Origin: Sthenelais limicola
Lineage: Eukaryota > Annelida > Polychaeta > Phyllodocida > Sigalionidae
Direction: 5' to 3'
DNA: 64,000 nucleotides
NCBI GenBank assembly: GCA_942159475.1
Contig: OW804096.1
Location: 142,903,951-142,967,950, forward strand
A model generated the notes under the pieces. It was given only the letters and a program-made list of their open reading frames with translations, was not told the DNA's origin and did no database searches. Below, piece after piece: positions 10,986-21,872 of the stretch. A program made the position numbers and the translations under genes. Position 1 is the stretch's first letter; every line of letters starts with the position of its first letter.

Positions 10986-11240
10986 ATATTATTCGCTCAA
11001 CTGCTCTACTACTAGCATGATGGAGTTGCTCATGGATCCCCATTTTAATGCACTACTACTCATATATGATTGTAAGAACACAGTCCACTTATATATGATA
11101 CCATCCTTCCAGGCCATTACTGACTGAGTTACTTACACTTAACTGTTTGGGCCAGCGAAGAGTTATGCAAATCAACATGGCAAATATCACTATTCTATGA
11201 ACTAGAAAAAAGACATGTGCATGTGTAGGTAGCTTTAGAT
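10986..11240. other. Unassigned interval
   Basis: No gene or recognised repeat. Confidence 0.3.
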
Positions 11241-11464
11241 GGGTCAGCTTCAGAAAACGTACATGCAATTGACCTTCACCAATCCTCTCAAAAACCCAAA
11301 TTTAAGACAAAAATCAGGTTCAAAATACAGTTCAACATAACCAGACAGATTTATTGAATGAATACAATACAGAATATACTCAGATACACCTAGTATTTAT
11401 CAATTTTCACTCTAATTTAGCAGAATTTGATAGATGTGTAGAATTGTAGATTGTGCATTTTCAT
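11241..11464 (-). mobile_element. MITE family A
   Basis: GGGTCAGCTTCAGAAAACG at the left, AATTGTAGATTGTGCATTTTC at the right with the last bases lost. Confidence 0.8.
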
Positions 11465-11590
11465 TGTATTTCAATCCCATATATACATAAATTATCCGAG
11501 TATTAGACTCTAATTATACCACCAAGTCAGTCTGGTAATAGATATGTACAATCTATCCCATTTAGCATGTCAAGGACACATTCAGTACAT

Positions 11591-11828
11591 GGGTCAGATT
11601 TTCAGAAAATGTACAATTCGCCTTCACCAATCCTCTCAAATAACCCCCATTTAAGACGAAAATGAGCTTCAAAATGCTGTTTAACATAACAGAACTGATA
11701 CTTTAAATCAATGTGATACCAAATATACTCAGATATACCCAACATTTATCATTTTTTAGCAGCATTTAGCAGAAATTACTAAATATGTAGAGCTGCCAAT
11801 TGTACATTTTCTGAAAATCTGACCCACA
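11591..11828 (-). mobile_element. MITE family A, intact with TSD
   Basis: GGGTCAGATTTTCAGAAAAT to CTGAAAATCTGACCC, flanked on both sides by ACAT (11587-11590 and 11829-11832). Confidence 0.95.
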
Positions 11829-11947
11829 TAGAGCCATAGTTTCCCATATAATTGCATGATATTGCTCATTATAACATTACATGCTGCTCGCTAGGCCTAT
11901 AAATAGGATGTATGTTAGTTATGTGCTCATATACTGTAGACCTATAT

Positions 11948-12182
11948 GAGTCAGATTGTCAGAAAATGTACAATTTACAGTTCTACACATCTATCAAGTT
12001 CTGCTCAATAAGAGTGAAAATTGATTAATACTAGTTATATCTGAGTATATTCTGTATTGTATTCATTCAATAAATCTGTCTGTTTATGTTGAACTGTATT
12101 TTGAACCTGATTTTCCTCTTAAATTTGGGTTATTTGAGAGGATTGGTGAAGGCAAATTGTACATTTTCTGAAGATTTGACCC
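11948..12182 (+). mobile_element. MITE family A, intact with TSD
   Basis: GAGTCAG to TTGACCC, flanked by ATAT on both sides. Confidence 0.92.
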
Positions 12183-12490
12183 ATATATGAGAGCATCATG
12201 TAATGGGTAGAGGTCAAAGATGACATCAGGAGTATGCAAATAAGCCTATTTATCATAGCTAAAGAGACGTTCTTGCTGTTCTAAATCATCATTTTAAGAC
12301 ATTTATTCAGATTCAGTTGAAGTATGTATAATTTGTGAGGATGATATGTAATTCTAGTTAAACTACGACACACGCACTTCTGCCGGCCTATGCACCACTT
12401 GCCTCCTTTTGTTAATGCTATCATGGAGGTCAACATTTTAATCTGATTTTTGTTTTTTTGGGGGTCTGATCTGATATTATCCGTAGTTAC

Positions 12491-12613
12491 CTTAGCTTGC
12501 CTAGCATAATAAGAACATGTAAATTTCAAACTCTGTAGAAATTGATTAACTCGATGAAAGTAGCCAGCAACTTTCCGCCATGTTGCGTACTTCTTAGCTA
12601 CGGGACCGGAAGT
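12491..12613 (-). promoter_or_regulatory. Possible promoter and first exon (ETS and YY1 motifs)
   Basis: On the minus strand an ETS site (ACTTCCGGT, 12605-12613) is followed by a YY1-type motif CAACATGGCGGAAA near 12575 and, after about 80 bases, a good donor CTAAG|GTAACT at 12491/12490. This spacing is typical of TATA-less animal promoters whose first exon is short. The only ATG gives 11 codons before a stop, so the exon would be mainly untranslated. No downstream exon was identified. Confidence 0.25.
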
Positions 12614-12704
12614 GTAGATGCCACAAGCGCCGCGACGGAAATAGTTTTTTCTACCTCTTTTACATATGAACACCCGATCTCAGAAGCGATGTATTCGGTT
12701 CATT

Positions 12705-12866
12705 GAATCATCACAAATAACCGACATTCCAAATGGAAAAGAGGTTCAAAATACAGTTGAACGTAGGCAAGGTTTGAATCAAAATAATACCATATATATC
12801 ATGTATATGCAGAGTTTATATTTGTTCAGCTTAATTTCTAACTCAATCATTCTGACAATCTGACCC
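12705..12866 (-). mobile_element. MITE family A, fragment
   Basis: Decayed left part with AGGTTCAAAATACAGTTGAA, and an intact terminus ending CTGACAATCTGACCC. Confidence 0.65.
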
Positions 12867-13203
12867 ATATGCACTTTACACAATTCTATTCGAGATTTTA
12901 TCCAATATGGCTTCGCCCCAAAATAGAAATGTCTTAGAAAAACACACATTCCTGGAAAAAAGGCAATCTGGTTACTCAATCAAGAATCGCAAACATGCTT
13001 CTCCTAATTAGAAACATGCAATGTGGTATTCAGAAGATGCATCTTCTTGGCCTTAATACCACGTAATTACAAGATGGCGGCACCCATTGATGTTCAAGGT
13101 CAAGGTCAAGGCTACCGTGATACTTCATTCATATGCTTTTATCTCTACCATAGGAAAGGGCTTCAGTAGCACCAGATTGGAATGAGTGAATATTCAACCA
13201 AAT
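12867..13203. other. Unassigned interval
   Basis: Holds CAAGATGGCGGC (YY1-type) at about 13072 and a GGTCAAGGTCAAGG duplication at 13101. No gene seen. Confidence 0.3.
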
Positions 13204-13539
13204 AGGGGATTTGCATAGCCGCCATTTTGAATCTAGATTCCCATGGGTTTATGGGAGTAATAGTACAGTATAAAATCTATATAAAACATGTCATGTTCAT
13301 CATGGAATATTTATCAATGCTCTAATATCAATATCCATGTATCATACATGTTCCCATGACACAACTTTCCCATCATGCATTTGGTTTTCATAGACAATTT
13401 ATGAAAGCTATGATATTGGTGAAAACATCCTTGTAATTTTCAATAAAAATGTTGCCAAATATTTGCATGAGAGATTTCATCAGAATCTATCCTAAGATGC
13501 ACTGTAACAGACATGCGCAGTAGCACATGCAATTCTCCT
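13204..13539 (-). mobile_element. MITE family C, full copy
   Basis: About 336 bp. AGGGGATTTGCATAGCCGCC at the left, ATGCGCAGTAGCACATGCAATTCTCCT at the right. The family carries a YY1-type motif (ATTTTGAAT next to GCCGCCATTTTG) just inside one end. Confidence 0.85.
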
Positions 13540-13618
13540 ATTAGTACAAGTTTTGTGCTACAATAAAGTGAAATTTGAGTGTTTGGTGAATCATGAATTC
13601 CTCTGAGGTAGTAATCAT

Positions 13619-13830
13619 TTACGTCTAGTAATATAACATAAGATAAGATAATTATTTATTTGCCGTGAGAATGTTTCGACAAAAAGGTTGTGATCATCTC
13701 AAAAAGAGGTCTTCCCGATCATGCCTTTTTTGTTATTCTTTTCTTAGTTACAGATCTACCTTTGACTAAATTAACTACGTTCGCAGTAAACAGTAATAGG
13801 TATTAAGTAAGTAAAGCTAAGTAATCAGTT
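13619..13830 (-). mobile_element. LINE 3' tail (TCTTA-type)
   Basis: ATAAGATAAGATAATTATTTATTTG is the reverse complement of the TCTTATCTTAT tails at 49020 and 51230. Upstream body length is unknown and no RT coding was recognised. Confidence 0.45.
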
Positions 13831-14161
13831 TCCATGTGCATATGTCACCTAGAAGTATAATCATGACAATTAATGTTTCTATAGTTGATAACAGTTGATA
13901 CAATTATGAAATATCAATGCGAAATGAGGAATAAGCTGAATTACAAGGGCTCTATTTCGACCTTCTGGACATAGCAGGATTTGCCATTACATTTCAATTC
14001 AATACAAAAAGCAAGATGCATGAGCGAATGGTTTTAAGTCTCATATGAATGTTTTTCTGCAACTGCCCACGACTGAAAAAGACTTGCAAACTGAAATTAA
14101 CAAGAACGCCACAGACGTACGGACATAACAACTGATTCTACTGTCGATTTCAAGTATAACT
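13831..14161. other. Unassigned interval
   Basis: No gene or recognised repeat. Confidence 0.3.
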
Positions 14162-14392
14162 GGGGCATATTTTCAGAAAATGCACAACTCGCCTTCACCA
14201 ATCCTCTCAAATAACCCACATTTAAAACAGAAATGAGCTTCAAACTGCAGTTTAACAGAACTAATACTTTAAATCAATGCGATACCAAATCTACTCAGAT
14301 ATACCCAGAATTTATCACTTTTTAGCAGAATTTAGCAGAAGTTACTTCATATATTAGAGCTGCCAATTGTACATTTTCTAAAAATCTGTCAC
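14162..14392 (-). mobile_element. MITE family A, diverged ends
   Basis: GGGGCATATTTTCAGAAAAT to AAAAATCTGTCAC with a typical interior. Confidence 0.85.
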
Positions 14393-14595
14393 ACATAGAA
14401 AATGATGCCAGTTCTTCTCGTTAGGAGACATAATTATACGAAGAAGTAATGGGGAAAATTCCATGGTGCTGGGCGATAATATGGAGTTTAATATATGTAA
14501 TTCCACAATAAAGCTTACGCTAGTGGTTCAGTTGTGTCTAGAGGCAGGCTGTATCAGCCTTCCTGGGACCTGTCATTACTGTCTGGGGCTCATTA

Positions 14596-14830
14596 GGGTC
14601 AAATTTTCAGAAAATGTACAATTGGCAGCTCCACACATTTAGTAAATTCTTAAATATTAGAATGAGAAATGGCCAATACTAGATAAATTCGAGTATATTC
14701 GGCATTGCATTAATTCGAGCAATCGGTTTGGTCAGGTTGAACTGTAATTTGAACTTTATTTTCGTCTGAAATTTGAGTTATTTGAGAAGATTGGTGAAGA
14801 TCAATTGTAGATTTTCTGGCAATTTCACCC
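14596..14830 (+). mobile_element. MITE family A
   Basis: GGGTCAAATTTTCAG to CTGGCAATTTCACCC. The shared CTGGCAATTTCA variant also occurs at 30170, marking a subfamily. Confidence 0.85.
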
Positions 14831-14870
14831 GTTACTGTCTGAGGTTTATTACTGCCGGGGGCCTGTTTCT

Positions 14871-15109
14871 GGGTCAGATTTTCAGAAAATGCACAATCTA
14901 CAGTTTTACACATATATCAAATTCTGCTAAGTTAGAGTGAAAATATATTTATAAATACTAGGTATATCTGGGTATATTATGTATTGTATTCATTCAATAA
15001 ATCTGTTAGGTTAGGTTGAACTGTATTTTGAACCTGATTTTCGTCTCAAATTTGGGTTATTTGAGAGGATTGGTGAAGACCAATTGTACATTTTCTGAAG
15101 TTTTGACCC
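14871..15109 (+). mobile_element. MITE family A, ATCAAATTC subfamily
   Basis: Has CAATCTACAGTTTTACACA and TATCAAATTCTGCTAA instead of the commoner GGCAGCTC and TTTAGTAAATTC, as do the copies at 11948, 20725 and 61645. Confidence 0.88.
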
Positions 15110-15191
15110 TACTTTGTATGTATAGTTTACATCGGAGACATTCCATCCTCTTGGACCTTGGACGTGCCTGGACATTGTGTCTTAATTATAT

Positions 15192-15427
15192 GGGTCAGAT
15201 TTTCAGAAAATGCACAATTCTTCTTCACCAATCCTCTCAAATAATCCAAATTTAAGACACAAATTAGGTTCAAAATACAGTTCAGCTTAAACAAATACAT
15301 TGCTTGGATCATTGGAATACCAAATATACTCAAAATAACTATTACTTATCATTTTTCACATAGTAATTTAACGAAATTTACTAAATGTGTAGAGCTGTAG
15401 ATTGTACATTTTCTGACGAAATGACCC
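15192..15427 (-). mobile_element. MITE family A with ATAT TSD
   Basis: GGGTCAGATTTTCAG to GACGAAATGACCC; ATAT on both sides. Confidence 0.9.
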
Positions 15428-15892
15428 ATATATCAGGCATTCTTTAGAAGACCTGGTATCAGGGGTCTCACTTACTGTTACCAGACATCGAATAACCTGC
15501 TTTTGTAAACAAAATCTGCAAATAAAGAATCTCTGAATTGAATTGAATTATAATAATATGTTTATATGGATAGGTAGGTACTGCTAGTACTGATCAGATA
15601 CTGGCGATCTTATTACATAATATTATATTTTATTATACACGCATTGCTCTGAAAACAACGTATCTAGGGTGATTTACGCATAGTGCGTATTTCACTAGTG
15701 ATTTATGTGGGATTGTCATGGCAACCAATCTGTTTTTTTCCTCAGATTACCGGTAAAATTCAAATTTATGACTCGATTTTGTTCTATTTTCATGATTGAA
15801 AGGGTGTATAATACATCTGTTAACTAACTTGTTGGTTTCAGTTGCTTAGAAATTTGCACTCAACCAACTCGATCTTTAGTTTACCTGTATAT
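15428..15892. other. Interval with retroposon-like tail
   Basis: GCAAATAAAGAATCTCTGAA followed by TTGAATTGAATT near 15520-15548 looks like the 3' end of a LINE or SINE with a pentamer tail. The rest (15549-15892) is unassigned. Confidence 0.4.
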
Positions 15893-16128
15893 GGGTCAGA
15901 TTTTCAGAAAATTTACAATTGGCAGCTCTACACATTTAGTAAATTCCCCAAAACTAGGCTGTAATTTGTACAATACTAGGTAAATTCGAGTACATTTGGC
16001 ATTGCATTGATTCTAGCAATATGTGTGGGTAGGTTGAATTTGTATTTTGAACTTAATTTTCGTCTGAAATTTGGGTAACTTGAGAGAATTGGCAAAGTTG
16101 AATTGTACATTTTCTGAAAATCTGACCC
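15893..16128 (+). mobile_element. MITE family A with ATAT TSD
   Basis: GGGTCAGATTTTCAG to CTGAAAATCTGACCC, ATAT on both sides. Confidence 0.92.
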
Positions 16129-16301
16129 ATATATTTATTATCAACTAATATAGATCATATTTCCAGATTCAGTGGTATTTGGAAGATCTGTACATACATT
16201 ACAGATAATATTCCTTTTTTCAGTTTTTTCATTTCAATTTCTAGTCTGCAGTTTGTATTATACATTGTGAAATATTATCGAAATAAAAATGATTTACATA
16301 T

Positions 16302-16536
16302 GGGTCAGATTTTCAGAAAATGTACAATTGCCAGCTCTACACAATAAGGCAATTCTGCTAAATTTGGCTAAAAAAAGATTAATACCGGGTATAGCTGAGT
16401 ATATTTGGTATCGCATTGATTTAAAGTATCAGTTCTGTTATGTTAAACTGCATTTTGAAGCTCATTCTTGTCGTAAATCTGGGTTATTTGAGAGGATTGG
16501 TGAAAACGAATTGTACATTTTCTGAGAATCTGACCC
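16302..16536 (+). mobile_element. MITE family A with ATAT TSD
   Basis: Ends intact, ATAT both sides. It abuts the truncated left part of a family C element. Confidence 0.92.
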
Positions 16537-16661
16537 ATATGCTGTGCGCATGTATGTTACAATGCATGCTGGGATAGATTCAGTTCAAGTCTGACATCGA
16601 AAATTGCAAGAACGATTTCCCCATATCACAACTTGTATAAATGATCTATGAAAACTAAATT

Positions 16662-17389
16662 TAGATTTATTTTTTAGAAAATATTTTATTCAGGTCTATT
16701 ACATTTCCATATGTACAAGCATGAATTTTCTCAGGACAGCCTGCTTTAAACAATAGAAAAAGAGTTTGATCTTATACATTCGCTCTGTTTATAAATATAC
16801 TATTATGATTACATTGACAATATCATGTTAACATGTACAAAAAGCTTTAAATTTTTCGCGAATATTTTTCATTACACACTAAATTAAACAACATAAAATA
16901 GCCTAAGCATCCAGTGATTAAAAACAAATATCCAGCTCATGTCACATACCATCTAATATGTATTGAGAGGACAGAGTGGGTTAAACAACTAGTATTATAC
17001 AGAAAAAACAGACGCCGTGCTCTTACAGAATAACCATTAATAATCATACCTGTTACATATATCCTTACGTTGTATTGAGGCACTTGCCATTGTTGGTAAT
17101 CTATGAACTCGTATAATAACAAGTTATCACAAAAGAAGAGCAACCTATAGCTACTATAGTATAATATTCCAATATTCACCATCAACACAATTTTCACACA
17201 CATTTTTCTATTTTTTTGGCTAGTGTTATGTTACTATACCCGACCGCTTGAATTCAGTCAAATACAGATATTTCAATCTCACTTTCAAGCGCTTTGGATC
17301 CATTTCTGTTCTTACAGCCTCTGGTAACCTATTCCACACACTAATGCCTTTGGCCAAGAAGCTTCTGCTCAATCTGGTCTTCTGCATGA
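16662..17389 (-). mobile_element. 5'-truncated non-LTR retrotransposon
   Basis: About 730 bp on the minus strand, inserted within family C. Its 5' part encodes the C-terminal tail of a reverse-transcriptase polyprotein and the rest would be 3' UTR. The truncation at the RT end is the usual mark of target-primed insertion. The 88-codon ORF at 16937 is not recognisable. Confidence 0.65.
17226..17389 (-). pseudogene. LINE reverse-transcriptase C-terminus (fragment)
   Basis: Minus-strand translation contains RSFLAKGISVWNRLPEAV and ends with TAA at 17226-17228. The pattern of a basic residue, SF, then W-N-x-LP followed by a short basic segment is characteristic of the region after RT in CR1/L2/Jockey-type LINEs. 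Only about 50 codons remain, so it is inactive. Clade assignment is inference. Confidence 0.65.
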
Positions 17390-17669
17390 TAGCAAATATG
17401 GAGACTTGTGTTATGAAAACACATATTATACATGGATATTAACATTAGAGCATTGATAAACACTCCGCGCTGAACATGGCATGTTTTCTAAAGATTTTAC
17501 ACTAATTTCAAAATAAATCCCATAGTTCCATGCGAATCCAGATTCAAGATGGCGGACATGTAAGTCCCCTATTTCTTTCTTCTCTCCCTAAGCCCCCCCC
17601 CTCCCCCTAGTTTCTGGATCAAACAATTATGACATCTTACTTTACTTCCTTCAGCTTCAACAAGCATGA

Positions 17670-17893
17670 AAACGCCAGAAAATGTACAATTCGTCTTTGC
17701 CAATCCTATCAAATAACGCAAATTTAAGACAAAGATGGCTTTCAAAATGCAAATCAACCTAACCAAACAGGTTGCTAGAATCAATGCAATGCCAAATATA
17801 CTAGAATTAACCTAGCATTGACCAAATTTCAGTCTAATTTAGTAGAATCGATTAAATGTGTAGAGCTGCCAATTGTTTCTGAAAATCTAACCC
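17670..17893 (-). mobile_element. MITE family A, decayed
   Basis: AACGCCAGAAAATGTACAATTC at the left; the right end has lost part of its TIR (AATTGTTTCTGAAAATCTAACCC). Confidence 0.8.
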
Positions 17894-18190
17894 ACAAATG
17901 TGAATTGAACTGAACAGCTCTCAGCTTGAAGAGCAAAAATCAATTTTTCCGTTCGGGAATTCGAAATGAACAAATCAATGAAGACTGAAATGAGGAATGA
18001 GAAATTGCTCCCCTAACGGACAAAAATTGAATTAGAAGCACTGGTGGGAGCCGAGGGACTTTCCCATCATGCTTGTTAACACATCATTAAAGCAAATTAC
18101 AGTTATCAAAAGATTATTTAGAAATATTAGGTTTTAGATGCTTTTATCAATTATTGATGAAACTGTGTCTCAGATCAGAGCAGGAGAAAT
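17894..18190. other. Unassigned interval
   Basis: Nothing recognised. Confidence 0.3.
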
Positions 18191-18425
18191 GGGTCAGATT
18201 TTCAGAAAATGTACAATTGGCAGCTGTATACATTTAGTAAATTTTGCTAAATCAGGCTGCAATTTGGTCAATACTAGATACATTCGAGTATATTCAGCAT
18301 TGCATTGATTCTAGCAATCTGTTTGGTTAGGTTGAACTGTATTTTGAACTTTATTTGCGTCTGAAATTCGGGTTATTTGCGAGAATTGGTGAGAACGAAT
18401 TGTACATTTTCTGAAAATCTGACTC
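18191..18425 (+). mobile_element. MITE family A with AAAT TSD
   Basis: GGGTCAG to CTGACTC, flanked by AAAT on both sides. Informative because the duplication is not self-complementary, which supports a 4-bp target duplication over a TA or AT one. Confidence 0.93.
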
Positions 18426-18950
18426 AAATAATGAAGGTGAGGAGAGAGGAGAGAGGACGAGGGAGTTTATAGGGCTTTCACAAATTAGTTTCAGCACCAT
18501 TCCAATTTTTAAATTTATATTTAATGAAATTCTAGAATACGAAACGATGAGAAATTAAAAACAAATTTTGCAACACTTTGAAAGTCTCTGTAAATATGGA
18601 GTTTTTGTTAAAAAAAAGTAACCCTGGTGTCAGAATGACACTATAAGGTTAAATTACTAGATAATAATAAATAATAAGTTAATGAATTAATACTACATTG
18701 TGGTCCATCTAACTTTAACCATTTAGCTTTAATCTTTTTTAAAGGAAGGACCACTTTACAGTTAATGGGATATTACCGAGATATTAATGAAGGGTTATGT
18801 CATGCTGTGCAGACCTATAGTATACTGGATTACTATAATTACTCATCAACTTCATTATAGTTTGTATATCAAAGGGATCGAGTTTGACGGAGCTCCACTT
18901 AAACTGAAAATTATTCAGAGTGGAAAATAAGGAGATATAGTTCAACATAA
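18426..18950. other. Unassigned interval
   Basis: No gene or recognised repeat apart from a short GAGAGAGG tract at 18437. Confidence 0.3.
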
Positions 18951-19296
18951 CCCGACAAAAAAACATGTTAACAGGGTTCCATTTAAGGTATATGGGGCGG
19001 GGCGAGGGAGTAGGGGAGGGGGAGGGGAAGGGGAAGGGGAGAGGAGAAGGGGGGCGGGGTAGGGGAAGGGGGGAGAGGGGCGGGGGAGGAGAGGGAATGG
19101 GAGGCAACAACAATACAACAGTGACAAAAAAACATTTTAACAGGGTTCCATTTGAGGTATGAATGGTGATACAGATACTAACTTACAGAGACAACTTGAA
19201 AGAGAAAGATGGTTGGAGAGGGAACAAGGAGAGTGGGAAGATGTGGGCCCCACTGTCCCACTAGCAAATCCCGTGCGAAGCACGGGTATTTGCTAG
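18951..19296 (+). mobile_element. Helitron/Helentron-like 3' end with direct repeats
   Basis: A block AACAGGGTTCCATTTRAGGT occurs at about 18970 and 19139, on either side of a G-rich tract. The unit ends with a palindrome at 19258-19297 (ACTAGCAAAT, CCCGTGC, GAA, GCACGGG, ATTTGCTAGT), giving hairpin then CTAG before T. A 3' hairpin followed by CTRR is the Helitron terminus; the extended palindrome resembles Helentron-type elements. The 5' end is not established. Confidence 0.55.
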
Positions 19297-19299
19297 TTG

Positions 19300-19898
19300 A
19301 AGTTTAAAGATGTATTTATTCCTGGTACAGATATACAGAGTGATGGTATAACCTTGGTGTTAATCAGACAGGCAACTGATGAGTAAGGGGTCAGAGAGCC
19401 CCTTATATCCTAGGGGAGGCCTACCATCAAGTCCGCCTCCCACCCTCATTGGGGGGCGTGGCCAGACCAATGGGGATGAGGTAGCCTCCATGGAGGTAGG
19501 AGCTACGGGGAAGGTATAGGCATATGGCCATTAATAATTAAAATTTTAGATACACTAATATATTATGACACAATGAGTTATAACAGCACGACATATTATG
19601 TAATATCATGCTTGCTAAGCCAGCAGGTCAGGCACGGCAATCACGTGACCACCCTGACTCTCATTGGTTAATGAGTCATGAATAATTAATACTGCAGCCT
19701 GATTAGCCTAGCTAGCATGTGACCAGAAAGGTGACCTGAATATAGAACCAGTTCTTGATGAACCGTTGCACTGACACCTATTCCTTCACCACTAGTGGGC
19801 TAATTACCCACATACTTATATAACTTAGTAATCATCTTCGTTCTCTGAACTAGCTCTACCCTAGATTCCAGAATATCCAGGGTAAAGATTGTATATCA
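19300..19898 (+). repeat. LTR-like repeat related to the solo LTR at 53517
   Basis: The part about 19560-19898 matches, in opposite orientation, the solo LTR at 53517-59440. Shared are GGTCAGGCACGGC, TCACGTGACC, CATTGGTTAATGA, AAGAACTGGTTC (reverse) and a terminal TGTATATCA. The part 19300-19560, with AATAAA on the minus strand and CCAAT motifs, has no partner here. The left boundary is not identified. Confidence 0.55.
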
Positions 19899-19984
19899 TA
19901 TCTAAAAGTGATAGTTGGTCTGCGCTAATAGAGTTGTCAGCAAGTAGTTGCCTTTGGTTAATAATGTGAACTACGTCCATATAC

Positions 19985-20643
19985 GGGAAAAGCAATTTCT
20001 ACCAAAAGAGGTAGAAAAGAGAGGTAGAAAAGAGGGGTTTCTTTGTGTCACATGTTCTCGGAATTTGTTGTTCTACAAACCGTTTTACTCTTCTATAGAG
20101 TTCTGTCCACCCTCTCTGGAGGACGTCATATGTGGTTTGTGAAGGTATATGGGGTAGAAATGTGATTTTGAAACCTTTTTTTAAATCCACACTCTATTTA
20201 TAGCCTGGGAAAGCCCCTGTGAGACTACGTCCTTAGCCACAAGCTAAGTCTGCGTCAATTCAAGGGGGACCCAACTACATGCAGAGGAATGGGAGAGTGA
20301 AGAAGAGGGGTGGGAGTGGGTGGGGGTATTGAAGAGGCGGAGCGGAGGAAGAGGGCCTAGGAGAGGAGAGTGAGGCAAAGGGAGAGGGTGGGGAAATAGA
20401 AGAGGGGGAGGGGGAGGGAAAAGAGGAGGGGAGGGAGAGGATGTATGGGAAGAGATAGAGGGAAGGGATAGAAAGTGAGGAGGGGGAGCATGAGGAAGAG
20501 GGGGGGGAGGAGAGTGTGGTATCAGAGATGGGGTTGGGAGAGAAAAACGGGTATGAGAAACAGAGGAGAGGCTTAGGGAAAAGAGGGAGAGGGGGAAGTG
20601 TGGGGAGAGAGGAGGACCGTCCGGAGGACGGGTACTTTGCTAG
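19985..20643 (+). mobile_element. Non-autonomous Helitron-like element, copy 1
   Basis: Pairs with 44983-45956. Both have GAGGTAGAAAAGA, TTCTCGGAATTTGTTGTT, ATGTGGTTTGTGAAGGTAT and ACTCTATTTATAGCCTGGG, then a long GGGGA tract, then the end ACCGTCCGGAGGACGGGT, ACTTTG, CTAG. This hairpin plus CTAG before T is a Helitron 3' terminus. No Rep/helicase is present. Confidence 0.75.
20280..20620. repeat. Purine-rich (GGGGA)n tract
   Basis: Nearly pure purine on + for about 340 bp, inside the Helitron-like element. Confidence 0.85.
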
Positions 20644-20724
20644 TCCTTAGATAGAATAGATTGAGGGGGCAGTTGGTGAGCGAAAGAGGCAGGGACACAG
20701 AAATTAACACGGAGAAGGATAGGT

Positions 20725-20814
20725 GGGTCATATTTTCAGAAAATGCACAATCCACATTTCTACGCATCTATCAAATTCTGCTAAACTAGAGTGAAAATTG
20801 ATAATACAGTGTAA
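20725..20814 (+). mobile_element. MITE family A, left end only
   Basis: GGGTCATATTTTCAGAAAATG then TATCAAATTCTGCTAA; stops near 20814. Confidence 0.8.
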
Positions 20815-21600
20815 AGAATTGGAATTCTTTTGGGTTAGTTTTACCAGCTGAATGGCCGTCCCTGCCCCCTCCCTCTCCCCCCCTCCCCTTTGCCTGGGCC
20901 TTGGCCGCCACGCATGACCTGGGTGGAGCGGGGGAGGGAGGTAATGCTGGACACCTGTTGTTGTGTGTATACATGCTTGATTGTCTAGCAACCAGAAATA
21001 GAATTACCTAGTGTTCCCGGCGTTAAACTCATTAGTGGGTGGGGGGAAGGGACTGGGGGAGGGAGGGGACGCTTCATGCTTGGGTCAAGGGTAATGGGAG
21101 GGGAGGGGGGGTTGAGAGCAAGGGGACCAACTATCATGTGAACAATGCATGGCCTTGGCATGGGAGAGAGCTGGGAGGTCAAGTTCATGGGGTAGAGGGA
21201 TCCCTCTCAGCCAATCATGAGGGTACACGCCAGGGAAAGCATTGCTAGGACCCATTGTTACTGATGAATTGGTTAACATGTTTGACTATAAATAAAGGCC
21301 AAGCCAAAGCCATGGTATGCTTTAGACACCTTGCTGCCTGGCCGAAGACAACCATCCAACCGCCTTCTCTGACCTCATCATTTATACTAGAACCCTGAAT
21401 CTCTGGGCAAATTGCCATTGATTTCTCACAACAGGCTCACTCAGTCTCAGTCAAGTATTGTTCTATCAAAAAATAGTGATTTGTTTAAATGGATGAGAGT
21501 GTACAAACCCTACATTTGATAAAGCAGTGTAGATAATAATACTAAACTGTAATATCAAGTGATTCAATGCACGGCAATCTATTCGCTGAAGAAATCAAAA
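20815..21600. other. Unassigned interval with G/C-rich tracts
   Basis: C-rich and G-rich tracts (20860-20940, 21033-21115) explain several overlapping short ORFs on both strands. No credible gene. Confidence 0.4.
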
Positions 21601-21604
21601 CATT

Positions 21605-21690
21605 TTGATTCTTCGGCCAATGACGGCAAGTTGCGGCCAATGACCTGCCACTCATTTGCAATGACTTGCCACCAAGTGGCACCACCTCCT
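21605..21690. repeat. GGCCAATGAC direct repeats
   Basis: CGGCCAATGACGGCAAGTTG and CGGCCAATGACCTGCC lie side by side, then CAATGACTTGCC; each carries a CCAAT core. Confidence 0.6.
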
Positions 21691-21708
21691 CCACTATGCG
21701 AATAGGAA

Positions 21709-21747
21709 TACCAATAGAGCGGCCAATAATTGGCCGCTCTATTGGTA
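21709..21747. repeat. Perfect 39-bp palindrome with CCAAT boxes
   Basis: Arms of 19 bp (TACCAATAGAGCGGCCAAT and its reverse complement) around a single central A. Each arm has two CCAAT motifs. A CRE (TGACGTCA) follows at about 21794. This could be a small fold-back element or a cruciform; there is no gene beside it. Confidence 0.85.
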
Positions 21748-21749
21748 AC

Positions 21750-21872
21750 CCGTTATAGACGCATAGAGGGCCAGTGGCCTAATAGATTTCGCATGACGTC
21801 ACACACCTGGCTGGGGAATCACAGTGGCCGCCATCACAGGGGTCAGTGCTACCCTTGCGTCTATAGCGTGTT
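21750..21872. repeat. Small inverted-repeat unit
   Basis: GTTATAGACGCATAGAGGG faces CCCTTGCGTCTATAGCG across about 80 bp that include CRE and YY1-type (GGCCGCCAT) motifs. Possibly a very short TIR element. Confidence 0.45.

Larger units (their letters stand above)
16541..17570 (+). mobile_element. MITE family C split by a LINE insertion
   Basis: Family C sequence runs from about 16541 (GCGCATGTATG, outer end missing) to about 16661, stops, and resumes at about 17390 with GCAAATATGGAGACTTGTG through the right terminus AAGTCCCCT. Removing 16662-17389 restores the order seen at 39854 and 43216. Confidence 0.8.

Noticed and set aside
12281..12673. 130-codon minus-strand ORF
   Set aside because: It spans a possible promoter and AT-rich DNA, has no domain, and a splice donor fits the region better.
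15700..15735. RFX X-box (GTCATGGCAACC)
   Set aside because: Only a half-site match and no gene nearby.
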